Source: Paramecium pentaurelia
Lineage: Eukaryota > Ciliophora > Oligohymenophorea > Peniculida > Parameciidae
Reading direction: 5' to 3'
DNA length: 64,000 nt
Assembly: GCA_905183005.1 (NCBI GenBank)
Contig: CAJJDO010000088.1
Location: forward strand, 1 to 64,000
A program made the position numbers and the translations under genes. Positions 37,397 through 49,271 of this stretch are shown here, piece after piece. The notes under the pieces are model-generated. The model was not told the origin of the DNA, made no database searches, and saw nothing but the letters and a program-made list of their open reading frames with translations. Numbering within the stretch: position 1 is the stretch's first letter; the number at the start of each line of letters is the position of its first letter.

Positions 37397-38505
37397 ATGT
37401 AAAATATTTTATTACCATATTCAAAAGAACTTTAAAGTAAATTAACTACTATATAAATAGGACTTGAAAATAGAATTGAAAGTAAAGTTTAGAATGGAGG
37501 ATATTCGAATCCTCTTCAAGGTAAAGAAATGAATAACTTAAGAACAAATGTAAAGAGCAAAATTCAATATTATTCGATTGGAATCCATTCATTTGAATAA
37601 AAAAAAATTAAGTTCTGATTATAATGAAAAGTTATAGAAATTAAATGAAAAACTATCTAATTCAATGGAAGCAAGTTTACAAAAAAAGGAAGAACAATTA
37701 AATGCATTACAAAATAAATTGAAAAAAATTAATTAACCAAAAAAACCTCGTTAAATGTCATTTTAAGAAGAGACTAATGATAAAAAATCAGAAACACCTT
37801 TAAAAAAAGAAATATCCTAAATTTAATAAAATAAAACCATTTAGAAATAGGAAATTCGTGGATATCCAATTCAAAAGATTAAATTAGCTGAACCCAAAAA
37901 ATTGAATGAAGTAAGATTAATAAATTATTAAAGAATGAATTATTTGATTAGTTAAATAAGAGTATGGATGCAGCAAAATAAAGGAAATCTCAAAGAATGG
38001 ATATTATTAAATAAAAGTTACATGGTCAGGATGAAATTGTAATGAGTGTTATAGATTTTAGGTTCATTAACATATTGAAAAATCATAAAAAAATAAAGAA
38101 GAATTAGAATAAGCAAGATTAAATTAGATTTATTAGAAATTATTACATTTAACATAAAAGGCTTAGGAAAAATAAATAAAGTAATAAAGTAAAGAAAGAA
38201 GGAAATCAATGAATTAAGAATTGTCAAATAGTGAATCATAAAAGATATAAAAGGATTTTAAATAATAAGAATCTAAAGCAGAATCAATTAGAACTGCTAA
38301 ATCTGTTAATAATGATTATAAATTTATCTAAGTTAGGCAGAGATTAGAAAAATTAAATAATGAAAGAGAAATGTAAGCTTAAAGCATTTTAGACAAGCAT
38401 TAGTTATATTCAACTAGAATTCAATAAAATAAACAATTATTAGATGAATTAGCTAATACGTGTTAATATTATAATTTTAAGATCAAAGAATAATATTTGT
38501 TATGA
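37397..38505 (+). CDS. Coiled-coil protein, unknown
   Basis: Introns 37521-37542 (22 nt), 37911-37933 (23 nt) and 38039-38061 (23 nt) leave 347 codons (346 aa). The chain alternates coiled-coil segments (NSMEASLQKKEEQLNALQNK; RQRLEKLNNEREMQAQSILD) with a basic, Pro-containing linker (INQPKKPRQMSF). No catalytic domain. Lies downstream of SF-assemblin on the same strand, but 612 bp away. Confidence 0.75.
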
Positions 38506-39078
38506 TTTATTTATTTATTATACATATAAAAATTGAAGAAGATAATATAAACCTCATCAATAAATAAAAATTACTAGTTTTATTATGCTCAAACATAACA
38601 TTATTCTAGCTTTATTTTTAGATGAAAGTGAAATCAATCATTTATTTAAAATAATATATTACAAAATAAAGCTTTGAATATAGAGTCAGAATAATTAATA
38701 CACTTAAATAGAATGAATTAAATAGTTATTGAATGAGAAAGAATAAATGTGGAATAAAAAATTATTTAAATATATTAATAGTGAATAATAATGGAACACA
38801 AAATCAAAATAATATAGATTAGTAATTCTTAGGCAATATATTCTTATATGCTTATAATAATTAAACAAACCCTTATTTATGAGTAAAATCTAATACATAA
38901 ATGAAAAATAAAAAAATGGAAAAATTCCTATTGATTAGTTGGACAGGAATAAATTCAGAATGTTCTTAACAAATATGATTATTGCACATAGTATGCTGTT
39001 TTAATTAAATCCGTTTTTGATTATCGATTTTTTCATTTTAAAACTTAATACCATCATGGAAATTTATCATTAAAATTA
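38506..39078. other. Intergenic, nothing seen
   Basis: About 570 bp of AT-rich sequence that must carry the promoter of the trichocyst gene. No distinct element recognised. Confidence 0.5.
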
Positions 39079-40173
39079 ATGAGAATCGCCTTGTGCTTAT
39101 TAGTCATTTTAGCTGTGGCAAATGCTACATCAAAATTCAATTTAGATTATACTAAAAAAAGATCTATCTCAGCAGTTTTAGCTGAAGTAGAAGCTAAATT
39201 GAAAAATAAATCACCACTTGAAGCTATTTTAAATGTTTTAAGAGATTTTAGAGATGCAGTAAGCACAGAATAAGTTAAACATGATGAAATCTATGGTATC
39301 CAATAAGTTGAATGTGCTTCTGAAAATGAATTCAGAAGTGCTGAAGTCTAAGATGCCAGCAATGTCCTTAGAGACTCTACAGCTGCTTTAAATGTTGCTT
39401 AAACATCAAAAATTAGAGCTACAAGTTAATCAGAAGTCAACTAATAATAATATTTCTCAGCTTAAGAACACATGACCTCAGTTTAAACATCTGCTGAAAG
39501 TGAAGCTGGATATTTTAAGAAAAGAGGAAGAGATTATGAAGATGCTCTCCATGCTATTGATGAAGCTTCAGACATTTTAGCATCAATCTATAGTGGATCA
39601 GGATCATTCGTTGAAATTAGTAGAGTTGCTAAAAATATGCTCTAAACAGCTTTCAACATCAAAGAAACAACCAGATTTGCCCCAATCTTTTATGCCTTTG
39701 CTTAATTAGCTACATCAGAAGGATAACTTGATGAATCAGCACTTGAAAGAGTTGCTTAACTTTTGGAAACTTTAAGAGCCAATATCTAAGAAGCATACAA
39801 TGATTATACTGAATCAAATGCCGTTTCAGTTGCAGCCTTCAATGACTAAAAGGAAAGATTAGGATAAACCATTGCCAGACTTGAAGCTTAACATGAAAGA
39901 CTTTAAAATAAATTAGATTCTTTAAGTTAATAAATTGGATCTTAATCAGCAATTGCCTAAAGAGCTTCAGGAAAACTCTAAAGAAATCAATAACTTTGGG
40001 ATTAAGCTTAAGCTTTATGTGCAACTTTTGATAATGAATACAATTTTGCTACTCAAGCTAGAAGAAATGAACTTTAATTAGTAGCTTCATTAGAAGAACT
40101 AGTTGAATCCAGATTTAACTAAGTTAATGATGAAAACCATGAGAGAAATTAAAGAATTGCTAGCCATGCTTGA
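39079..40173 (+). CDS. Trichocyst matrix protein (TMP family)
   Basis: A single exon of 365 codons (364 aa). A signal peptide (MRIALCLLVILAVANA) is followed by SKFNLDYTKKRSISAVLAEV and long alpha-helical, Ala/Gln/Ser-rich blocks (AEVQDASNVLRDSTAALNVA; ERLGQTIARLEAQHERLQNK) with few cysteines. This is the layout of Paramecium trichocyst matrix proteins, which are made as proproteins, cleaved and packed into a crystalline secretory core discharged on exocytosis. Base composition is clearly richer in C and G than that of its neighbours, as expected for a strongly expressed gene. I cannot assign the T-family. Confidence 0.9.
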
Positions 40174-40222
40174 TTTGATTTATTTCATTTTATTCCAATA
40201 AATTTAAATTTATAACAGCAAA

Positions 40223-42017
40223 ATGAGTATGTAACTAACCCAAAAACCAAATCCATTTTTTTAGGTCCGTCAACATAGTTAAAACCATAATACTAATACC
40301 ACTAACTGCTAAAAAATGAGAATGTATTTAAACTATTTTTCTTTAGGAGCATAATTGATTAAATCTCACCAATCAAAGGTTAATAATAAAAAAACACTCA
40401 AAGAGATTCATTTTATTAAGTTAAAGGCTAATCTGGATCTACAGTCTGTCTTCTCTCTAATAAAACATTCCCAAGTAGATTTTTAGATAGTTTATATACA
40501 TCCTTAAATTATACTTAAGAAAGTAATGTTGAAAAAAAGAATGCTACTTTGCCTAAAGGGTTAAAGAATAATATTGAAACACTCAAAGATCATTTCAAAT
40601 TTGTTAATGATTATTTAGATGATTTTAAATAACAATTTGATAAAGTGATACAAGCTTAAATTGATTAAGTTATTTAAGTTTTGAAATCTGCTTCATAGTT
40701 ATCAAATGTTTTAGTAGAAGAAAATACTTAAATTAAAAATCAATTAAGTAATGTAGATATAGATAAACTATAATCACATTTAGAATAATAAGAATAGAAG
40801 ATTTCTCAAATTAACAGTGAAAATCAACAATTAAAATGTTTAATAAATAAATTATAAGAGGAAAATAAAAAATTGAAAGATGGAGTATTTAATTAGGATA
40901 AAATGTAATAAGATCCAATCATAAAAAATGAGAAAGAGAATCTAATTTCGAATAATAATAAAAATAAATATACTTAAAGAGAATTAAGTTATAAATTTGA
41001 ATAAGCAGAAATTAAATTATTAACACTTTAAATAAGCAATGATTAATTAAGATAATAATTATAACATTATTAATTAGATTAATAAACTATTTCATAAATG
41101 AAAGAAACAATAACAACTTTAGAACTTAAATCTTAAAGTTTATTAAATCAGAAAGATGCATTACAATAAGAAAATGATCTTTTAAATTAAAAAATAGAAA
41201 ATTTAGAAAAATAATATAAAGATAAATAAAAAACATAAGAATATTTGATATATCAAAATTAGTTAGAAAATGAATTAATAAAATTTAAATAAGAATAAGC
41301 TCAAAGTCATTAGACTATAATTTCTTTAAATAATACTATTTAATAGTTAAAGGAATAAATGAATATATTAAGAACTTAAAAAGAATAAGTTGAAGTAATA
41401 TTATATAATATTTTAGAATTCATATAAATAAGAGTTATTATAAAAATAAAATGAATTATAATAAGCAAGTGCTAGATATTAAGTAATATGGCAAGAAATA
41501 TCTGAAATGAAAGATAGATTAGAATAAAGGAAAATTGAAGAAGATAGCCATTATATGTTATCTAATGCAGAAAAAGTATTATTTGAAACTTAAATTTAAA
41601 ATTTAAATGACAAAATTAAGGAATATGAATAAATCTTACTACATAATGATTAAAAAATAAAGTTTAAACATTTAATAATTCATTTTTAGGTAATTAGAAT
41701 TATAACTAAATTAAATTTAATAAGAGAAGGAGAATTATAGATAATAATTAGAAAAGAATGGATGTTAAAGTAGTAAAACATTAGATTTATAAGAATTATA
41801 GTGGAAGATTAATTAATTAAGTATTATAATATAATAGATGATAGATTAAATTATTAATAAAAAAGATAAGGAATTGTCAAAGAAATCAGAGGAATTAACT
41901 TAGATTAAATAAGGATATGATACATAAATGAAGAAGAATTAAAATTTAGAAGGAAAGATTCTTTAATTAATGGAATAAGAGATTAAGATCAATAATAATT
42001 ATATTATAAAATAATGA
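40223..42017 (+). CDS. Large coiled-coil protein
   Basis: Introns 40324-40346 (23 nt), 41395-41416 (22 nt) and 41662-41689 (28 nt) leave 574 codons (573 aa). A ~130-residue basic, Asn/Gln-rich head (NPFFQVRQHSQNHNTNTTN; NKTFPSRFLDSLYTSLNY) precedes an almost uninterrupted coiled coil (HLEQQEQKISQINSENQQL; NDLLNQKIENLEKQYKDK) to the end. Nearly every glutamine is TAA or TAG. Probably structural. Its start lies 49 bp after the trichocyst gene stop. Confidence 0.8.
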
Positions 42018-42101
42018 TATTATATATATATATATATTACTAATTTTATTATTGTAATATAATTAACAACAATTTATATTTAAATATATTTATAACAGTA
42101 T

Positions 42102-42893
42102 TCAAACATCATGGATTGATTACATTCTCTTTTATTTAACAGGTTTAGTCATCTAATCAGTAATATGTATTGTATTAGATCTAGTTTTTATTGCACTCTT
42201 AGGTTTCTTCTTTCCATACAAACTTACTAATTCCTACATTCTGTCTATTGTTATAGTCTATCCTAAGACTGATATCGAATTTTTTCTACAATTTAATTTC
42301 AATTAAATACAGATTTTAAGATGTCTTCTTTTTTGGCAATTTAATCATTGTTTTAGGTTATACTTATTATTTCTGTTATGATATTATTGTTGATAATCTA
42401 TCTTATGTAGTATCAGTCATTAATCTCTCTTAACTAGAAATTTTAATTTATTTCTTCATTCTAACAATCTCTTTTGATAATTGCTTCCATAATATTAATC
42501 ATTTCAATACTATTATTTATGAATTAGATTTCTCTAATTGTTTTTGCATTTCTTCACATGTGTCTTATAAGTCTTCTGCATATATTTTTAATTGTTATTA
42601 AATCTAAATATGCTTTCTTGCCTCAGTCTCTTTTTGAATTAATTGATCTTCAAGTAATTTATATTGGTTCTTCAAATCATGATACCCTTAGAGAAATGAA
42701 TCTACAATTTGGCACATTATTCGGAAACAAACCTAAACATCCTCAACCATATTGTCTTGGCATGGTAACTCTGCACTATCACTTGTATTCTCCATCAACT
42801 TCTTATAATAGTTCAGTATCTAATGCGAATCGGCTAAGGATATACCTCCTTAAATAACTACTTGATTATCTTCTCTTCACTCTCCTTTTACAT
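42102..42893 (-). CDS. Short coiled-coil protein with basic C-terminus
   Basis: Introns 42820-42845 (26 nt), 42484-42510 (27 nt) and 42286-42310 (25 nt) leave 238 codons (237 aa). ATG at 42891-42893. The middle is coiled coil (YKLLEDQLIQKETEARKHI; AEDLQDTCEEMQKQLEKS). The C-terminal ~60 residues are strongly basic (IKLPKKKTSQNLKNS; LYGKKKPKSAIKTRSN; KPVKQKRMQSIHDV). It is convergent with the large coiled-coil gene, 84 bp apart. Function unknown. Confidence 0.7.
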
Positions 42894-43836
42894 TTATATA
42901 TTATAATAAATTATCGATATAATCCAATAAATATATTATTTATTAATTCAACTATTTATTATTAAATAATACAATGTCATTTTTAATTCATTTATGATTA
43001 GATCTACTTAAAAATAGTATTATTTATATTTTTATGTCAAAAATTTTACTTTTTAATTCATTTATTAAAATTGTTGTAAGATAATATAAATGATATATAA
43101 TCATCTTATAATAATAATTATATTTCAAATTTAACATAAATATTGTTTAACAATTTATAAAGATATACTATATTATTATAAAATACCAAATATTTCTTGG
43201 AGATATCTCTATTTTTAGTAGAAAATATTAGAAAACCTATTTTTAATATTGAATAGTTATTTAAATATATATATACATTTTGTTTATTAGTTTCTGATTA
43301 ATCTATTTTTTTCAAACATTACTCTTAGGTAATATTTTAAAGTAATAATGATTATGAAATTGAGAATTCAAATATTTAATGTACTTCTCCAAAAATTAAA
43401 TATACGTTAGAAAATTATATCATTTCATAATTAAATTTGTAATTGATAATGAACAGATATTTAAAACATATATTAAGATCAAATGTTATTTTTATTATTT
43501 AAGAATAATAAGATTTAGAAAATAGACTTTTACATATAAAATATGATATTATTTCGAACAAAATCATATAAGAATAAGAAATTAAAATTAGATTGTTATA
43601 TATTTATTATATATATAATATTATAAATATATTTATTATATATATAAATATATGAATTATATATTAAAAGAATAAACTTTTAGATTTTAGTTAATTTATT
43701 AGGTGATTATAACTTAATTTAACCAAAATAACTCATATAATTTTTTCATAATTTATTTTTTCTTAAGAATAATTTTCTAGATTTTAGTACTTTAATTAAT
43801 TATTATAATATATATATTTAAACAAATTCTTGTTTC
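42894..43836. other. AT-rich intergenic with AT microsatellites
   Basis: About 940 bp without a recognisable gene. The stretch around 43600-43660 is a run of TATA/ATTATA repeats. Confidence 0.6.
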
Positions 43837-45044
43837 TCACTTTTAATTTTTTTTATATTTCTAATCTAATTATTGAATGATATTTTTGGAGAATTTGTAT
43901 TTGGTTAGCATTAGATTAATGAATTAATTAGAATCTAAATGAAATAAATCTTCATTAGACCTAAGATATTAAAGACCATTTTCAAAATCATTTAATTATG
44001 TTAATTTTTATTCTTTGAAATGAATTATTGCTAAAGCACATCTAAAAATAGTTTTTTCACCTTCAACTAAGAATATTTCAAAAACTCTATAAAATAGATT
44101 AATTGGTAGAGCAGTTGAAAATAATGTAATAAACCTAATATTAATGAAATATGTATAACCATTCAGTTGTAAAATAGAACAAATCAATATTATGACGTTT
44201 TAGTATTTTTGAAGTATAAGGATGATATTATTATATCAAATTATCAAGAATATAAAATTCTCTATAAAGAGAATTGGGATCTTTGTATTTAGCTGTTAAA
44301 TTGTAATGTGTCATTAATCGATATAGAATCCAGAAAGCCTAAAAATTATTAAGGATTCTTACATTTTCATCATTTGTCACCATAATAAGAGCTGCAGTTA
44401 AGAAATTTAATCCTTAACAATATCCCATGTCTGGAATAGCTTCTGATAATGCTTTTAATACATTGACTAGAGATTCAGAAAGTACTGTTTAATCCTAAAT
44501 ATAAAGGATAAGTACTTAAAAATTAATATTATCTGGGAATGTACGATGAACATCTAATCTTATCTAATGCTCGAATTTAAATTCATTTTTTGTTAAAAAA
44601 TCAGAATATTTTGACATCTTTTAAATGGTATTTGATTTTTCTTTTGCCTTTTTGATATCAGCTAGAAGTGGCCAAGCTAGAATTCTTAATCCATCAGGTA
44701 TTCCCTAAAATAAAATTAGGAAATACTTTTCGAGTTCTTTCTTTGATTAATTATGCATTTTATTTATCAAACTCATTTATCATTTATCTCCATTTTTCTA
44801 CTCTTGCATTAAGTGTTTTTCTATCTTTATGATGTATTAAATTTATTTATGATTTGAATCCATATTGATCTGTTTACTAAATTTAAGCTGAGTATGAGAC
44901 TTACTAATTAGCCTCATTTTGTTTTGTAGCTTAAAAATCAGGAGTCTATAAATTTTATTAAGGTTCAGATAGGTTATCAAATTCATAAACAAATTGATCC
45001 TCTTCTTCTTTTTGTATGCATTATGTTAATTATGTTGATCTCAT
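43837..45044 (-). CDS. TBC-domain Rab GTPase-activating protein
   Basis: Four introns (44705-44726, 22 nt; 44495-44515, 21 nt; 44339-44362, 24 nt; 44135-44159, 25 nt) leave 372 codons (371 aa). The domain opens with RKGIPDGLRILAWPLL (~106). It has the dual-finger residues: Arg160 in IRLDVHRTFP and Gln196 in GYCQGLNFLTAAL. It continues with FWILYRLM, RHNIDLFYFTTEWF and RVFEIFLVEGEKTIFRCALA. Both catalytic fingers are intact, so it should stimulate GTP hydrolysis by a Rab and act in vesicle traffic. The N-terminal 100 residues are a polar region. Introns 2 and 3 are multiples of three without TGA. Its start codon is 11 bp from that of the divergent gene. Confidence 0.93.
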
Positions 45045-45055
45045 TATATAATAAA

Positions 45056-46739
45056 ATGATTATACTATCAATTATTTTAGCAATTGCTTAATCTTAATAA
45101 ATCAAACCATCTGACTTTGCATTGTCTTTGATATAAGGTATCAGCATAATACCCATTTATAGTATAGTCATCAATAAATTATGATATGAGAATAAATGAA
45201 GATGCAATTCTATACACATATCCTAGAGGATCAATTTATAAAAGCAATATATCAACCAATAATTAGACATTATTATGCAGTATTTAACATGACACGATTG
45301 CATTAACAAATAATATTACTAAATAGATTATTGATATATCAAAAGATAAAATTGATTAACAAAATGATCAAATCATATATGCATTTCACTTAAATAAAAA
45401 ATTAGGTTTAATAACAGAATTTAATAACTATATTTTATTTGACTTAGATAAAATAGAAATTATAAATAAACAGCAATTATCTGATTTTATTAAAACAAAA
45501 GAAGTATTTTAAAAAGGTATTTTCAGTGCTGAATTAAATATGGCATTTCTATTTTATTAAACTACTTTGATCATTTAAGATGATAAAGGCATGTTGATGC
45601 CATAAGTTATTCCAGAGATGAAAATTACAAAAATTTTATGTAGTTTGGGATATATATTTATTGCTACATAATAAGGATTGTTAATATTTTGGGTTGATGT
45701 AGGAAATCAAATAATTATATTAAAAAATCATATTGAATAAAATCAAACTATTATTGATATTATTTTAAGTAAATAAAATGAATACATATTTTTATTAAAA
45801 GATGATGGAATACATATATATAGAATGTTATTTGATAATCAAAAATAAATTTAAATCAAATAATATTCTATTTTATCATTCATACCTATTGAATCTTCAT
45901 TTAATTTTAATTAAAATAATGATTAAAGTTTTGTTATTCTTAAAAAATCATAAAAATAAATAATTTTGATAGATTTAGAGATTAATTTAGTATAAGGTAT
46001 ATGGTTTATAGTAAACTCCCATATCCTTAAAAATTCAGCCTAGAATTTAGAGATTAATAATAATTTTGTTATTGTTAAAGGATTAGAAACTCATAGTATA
46101 ATTAAGCATTCATAACCTAGTATTTTTACTGTATTTAATATTCATAATAAATAGAATATTTTTAATAATTATCCATTTACCTTAGCACATACAATATATC
46201 TAAATTTTTATGAATCTAATATATAAAATTCATATGATAATATATTTGGTGTAGATACAGATTCAATAACTTTATTTTAAATAGATTAGATTTAAGGTAA
46301 TATAGTATGCTAAACAAATGACACAAATTTAATTGGATAGGTATTTATTTATTATTTAAATTAGAGTTTTTATTATTAAATATTTACTAATTTAAGTGAT
46401 TGTGAAAAAAAGTAATAATTTAATTAAGAAATTCTAAGTAAGGATTTAATTGTATGTTAATTTAATACTGAAATTGGAATTAATGTTATTTAAGAGAATG
46501 CCAATCATTTTAATAGATAACTTTTGATAATAATAAGTATTTGTTTGGGAATAGCTTTATTCTTTAGTATTTTAGCTTTGATTTGTTATGGCAATAAAAC
46601 AAGAAAGTAGATTAATTCATATTAAGAATAAATTAAAAAATATTAATAATTTTAAGGTGATCAAAATGACAGTATTCGTACAAAATAACCTACACCAAAA
46701 ATAGATAACAAATTTAAGATAGATGAATTTGAATAATGA
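45056..46739 (+). CDS. Type I membrane protein, unknown family
   Basis: One intron (45138-45162, 25 nt) leaves 553 codons (552 aa). A signal peptide (MIILSIILAIAQSQQ) leads a ~465-residue lumenal/extracellular part with scattered Cys and several N-x-S/T sites, rich in beta-like alternation (GLLIFWVDVGNQIIILKNH; KVITEFNNYILFDL-like blocks). One TM segment (LLIIISICLGIALFFSILAL, ~483-502) is followed by a ~50-residue cytoplasmic tail ending IDNKFKIDEFEQ. No family recognised. The regular hydrophobic alternation could be a beta-propeller-like ectodomain; this is inference. Divergent from the TBC gene. Confidence 0.8.
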
Positions 46740-48453
46740 ATATCTTTTATATTATAAATCATTAATATTATATAATATCTATATTATTTGATATATCTTA
46801 TATATATATATATATATAATATTATTTTAAAATACTTTAAATTATATCATCTTAAATATATATTCAATTAATTCATATATAATAATCACTATATATATGT
46901 ATATATGTAATTTAATGTTGGAAATATAACTATAATATAATAATATAAAATTAAATATCAATATATAACAAGATTAAATTAAGATAGATACTATTATTCT
47001 TGTAGTATGTATATTAACTAATCCATACTCCATATCTCTACCTTCTTTCAAATTATTTAATTTAACTTTTATTGATATTCTTTCAATTAAAAATTAATCC
47101 ATTCAATTCAGATTCATCTTTTGTTATCCTTTAAAACTCTTAGCACTAAACAGTATTAAAATAAATAATTATTAATAATATCTAAAAAAACTTCAATTAG
47201 ATATTTATAAAAATAATTGAAAAATAATAAATAATTAATAAAGCGAATAAACCGAATTTGGATTATTAATATATTAAGTCTTACGGTTGTGTTTATTTAT
47301 TTTTAAAAATATTTGATGCTTAATACAAACTTTAATGCTTATTATGTACAATAGCCATTCTTCTATCCTTTTGGATATTAATATTTGTTAATGACAGCAC
47401 CTATTGCATTGACTAATACATAGATAGTTAATCCTCAAATCTAAGTTAATGATAATCTAACTTAAACAAATAATATATCTATTGGTTTGAACTAACAATA
47501 GGGAAGGTAAAAACAAAAAACCATCTCTGAAACCGAAAGTCATCTAGATTGTGATAGTGATAATGATGAACCTAGAGATACTGCTTAAAATCCTAAATCA
47601 ATTAAGGCCAATCTAACTAAGAACATTTAGAAACTTAACCTTTTGGTTAAATCTACAAATATACAGAAAAATTATGCTAAAGCTATAGTGTCATATGCTT
47701 GTAGATAACGAACAATAATTTTTGAAAGTTTAGGAGAAGAGAGAGGAGAAGAATTTATAAAGTTGATGAATCATCTTAAAAATAAGCTTAGAAATATTGG
47801 TCATATTACAAAATATACTCATGTAGAAGAGTTTTTATCATTATTTAGAGTTTTAGGGTATGTTAAGTTTTAATAATATTAGAAATAATTTTATGAAGAA
47901 AGACTCAGTTAGTTATATTTATNATTTGATATATCTTATATATATATATATATATAATATTATTTTAAAATACTTTAAATTATATCATCTTAAATATATA
48001 TTCAATTAATTCATATATAATAATCACTATATATATGTATATATGTAATTTAATGTTGGAAATATAACTATAATATAATAATATAAAATTAAATATCAAT
48101 ATATAACAAGATTAAATTAAGATAGATACTATTATTCTTGTAGTATGTATATTAACTAATCCATACTCCATATCTCTACCTTCTTTCAAATTATTTAATT
48201 TAACTTTTATTGATATTCTTTCAATTAAAAATTAATCCATTCAATTCAGATTCATCTTTTGTTATCCTTTAAAACTCTTAGCACTAAACAGTATTAAAAT
48301 AAATAATTATTAATAATATCTAAAAAAACTTCAATTAGATATTTATAAAAATAATTGAAAAATAATAAATAATTAATAAAGCGAATAAACCGAATTTGGA
48401 TTATTAATATATTAAGTCTTACGGTTGTGTTTATTTATTTTTAAAAATATTTG
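46740..48453. other. Intergenic region inflated by an assembly duplication
   Basis: 46786-47922 and 47924-49060 are the same 1137 bp separated by the N at 47923. The true intergenic length before the next gene is about 0.6 kb and contains AT microsatellites. Confidence 0.7.
46786..47922. repeat. 1137-bp exact duplicate abutting N (assembly artefact)
   Basis: The same sequence follows the N as 47924-49060. It contains the first ~607 bp of the 231-aa gene (47316-47922) cut at the N, so that gene should be counted once only. Confidence 0.9.
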
Positions 48454-49149
48454 ATGCTTAATACAAACTTTAATGCTTATTATGTACAATAGCCATTCTT
48501 CTATCCTTTTGGATATTAATATTTGTTAATGACAGCACCTATTGCATTGACTAATACATAGATAGTTAATCCTCAAATCTAAGTTAATGATAATCTAACT
48601 TAAACAAATAATATATCTATTGGTTTGAACTAACAATAGGGAAGGTAAAAACAAAAAACCATCTCTGAAACCGAAAGTCATCTAGATTGTGATAGTGATA
48701 ATGATGAACCTAGAGATACTGCTTAAAATCCTAAATCAATTAAGGCCAATCTAACTAAGAACATTTAGAAACTTAACCTTTTGGTTAAATCTACAAATAT
48801 ACAGAAAAATTATGCTAAAGCTATAGTGTCATATGCTTGTAGATAACGAACAATAATTTTTGAAAGTTTAGGAGAAGAGAGAGGAGAAGAATTTATAAAG
48901 TTGATGAATCATCTTAAAAATAAGCTTAGAAATATTGGTCATATTACAAAATATACTCATGTAGAAGAGTTTTTATCATTATTTAGAGTTTTAGGGTATG
49001 TTAAGTTTTAATAATATTAGAAATAATTTTATGAAGAAAGACTCAGTTAGTTATATTTATAATTCTAAGATTATGTAAAAGAGTTGTCATTTATCTAACA
49101 TGACTATAGTAAGGAATTCTCTATTAAAATATTGATAGATCTCAAATGA
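48454..49149 (+). CDS. Hypothetical protein with helical C-terminal domain
   Basis: A single exon of 232 codons (231 aa). The first ~85 residues are Asn/Gln-rich and low in complexity (motif PFFYPFGYQYLLMTAPIALT). An acidic/Ser patch follows (SHLDCDSDNDEPRD). Residues ~95-231 look folded and helical (NLLVKSTNIQKNYAKAIVSY, FESLGEERGEEFIKLMNHLK, HVEEFLSLFRVLGYVK). No family recognised; the Asn/Gln-rich head plus small helical domain would fit a nuclear or RNA-binding factor, but that is a guess. A truncated duplicate upstream is an assembly artefact. Confidence 0.7.
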
Positions 49150-49271
49150 ATATTTATAGTGTTATTTTTATATTTGATATATTGAATGAATAGAATTAAT
49201 TATTGATTAGAATGTATATTTTAGAATAATTAGTAATATTTCATTATTATATGATGATATAAATAAAAATA

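Noticed and set aside
43600..43660. TATA-rich tract considered as a replication origin or centromere-like element.
   Set aside because: AT microsatellites of this type occur between many genes in this window and nothing specific supports a special role.
46786..49060. Tandem gene duplication of the 231-aa protein gene.
   Set aside because: The first copy stops exactly at an N and both copies are identical, so an unmerged contig overlap explains it better.
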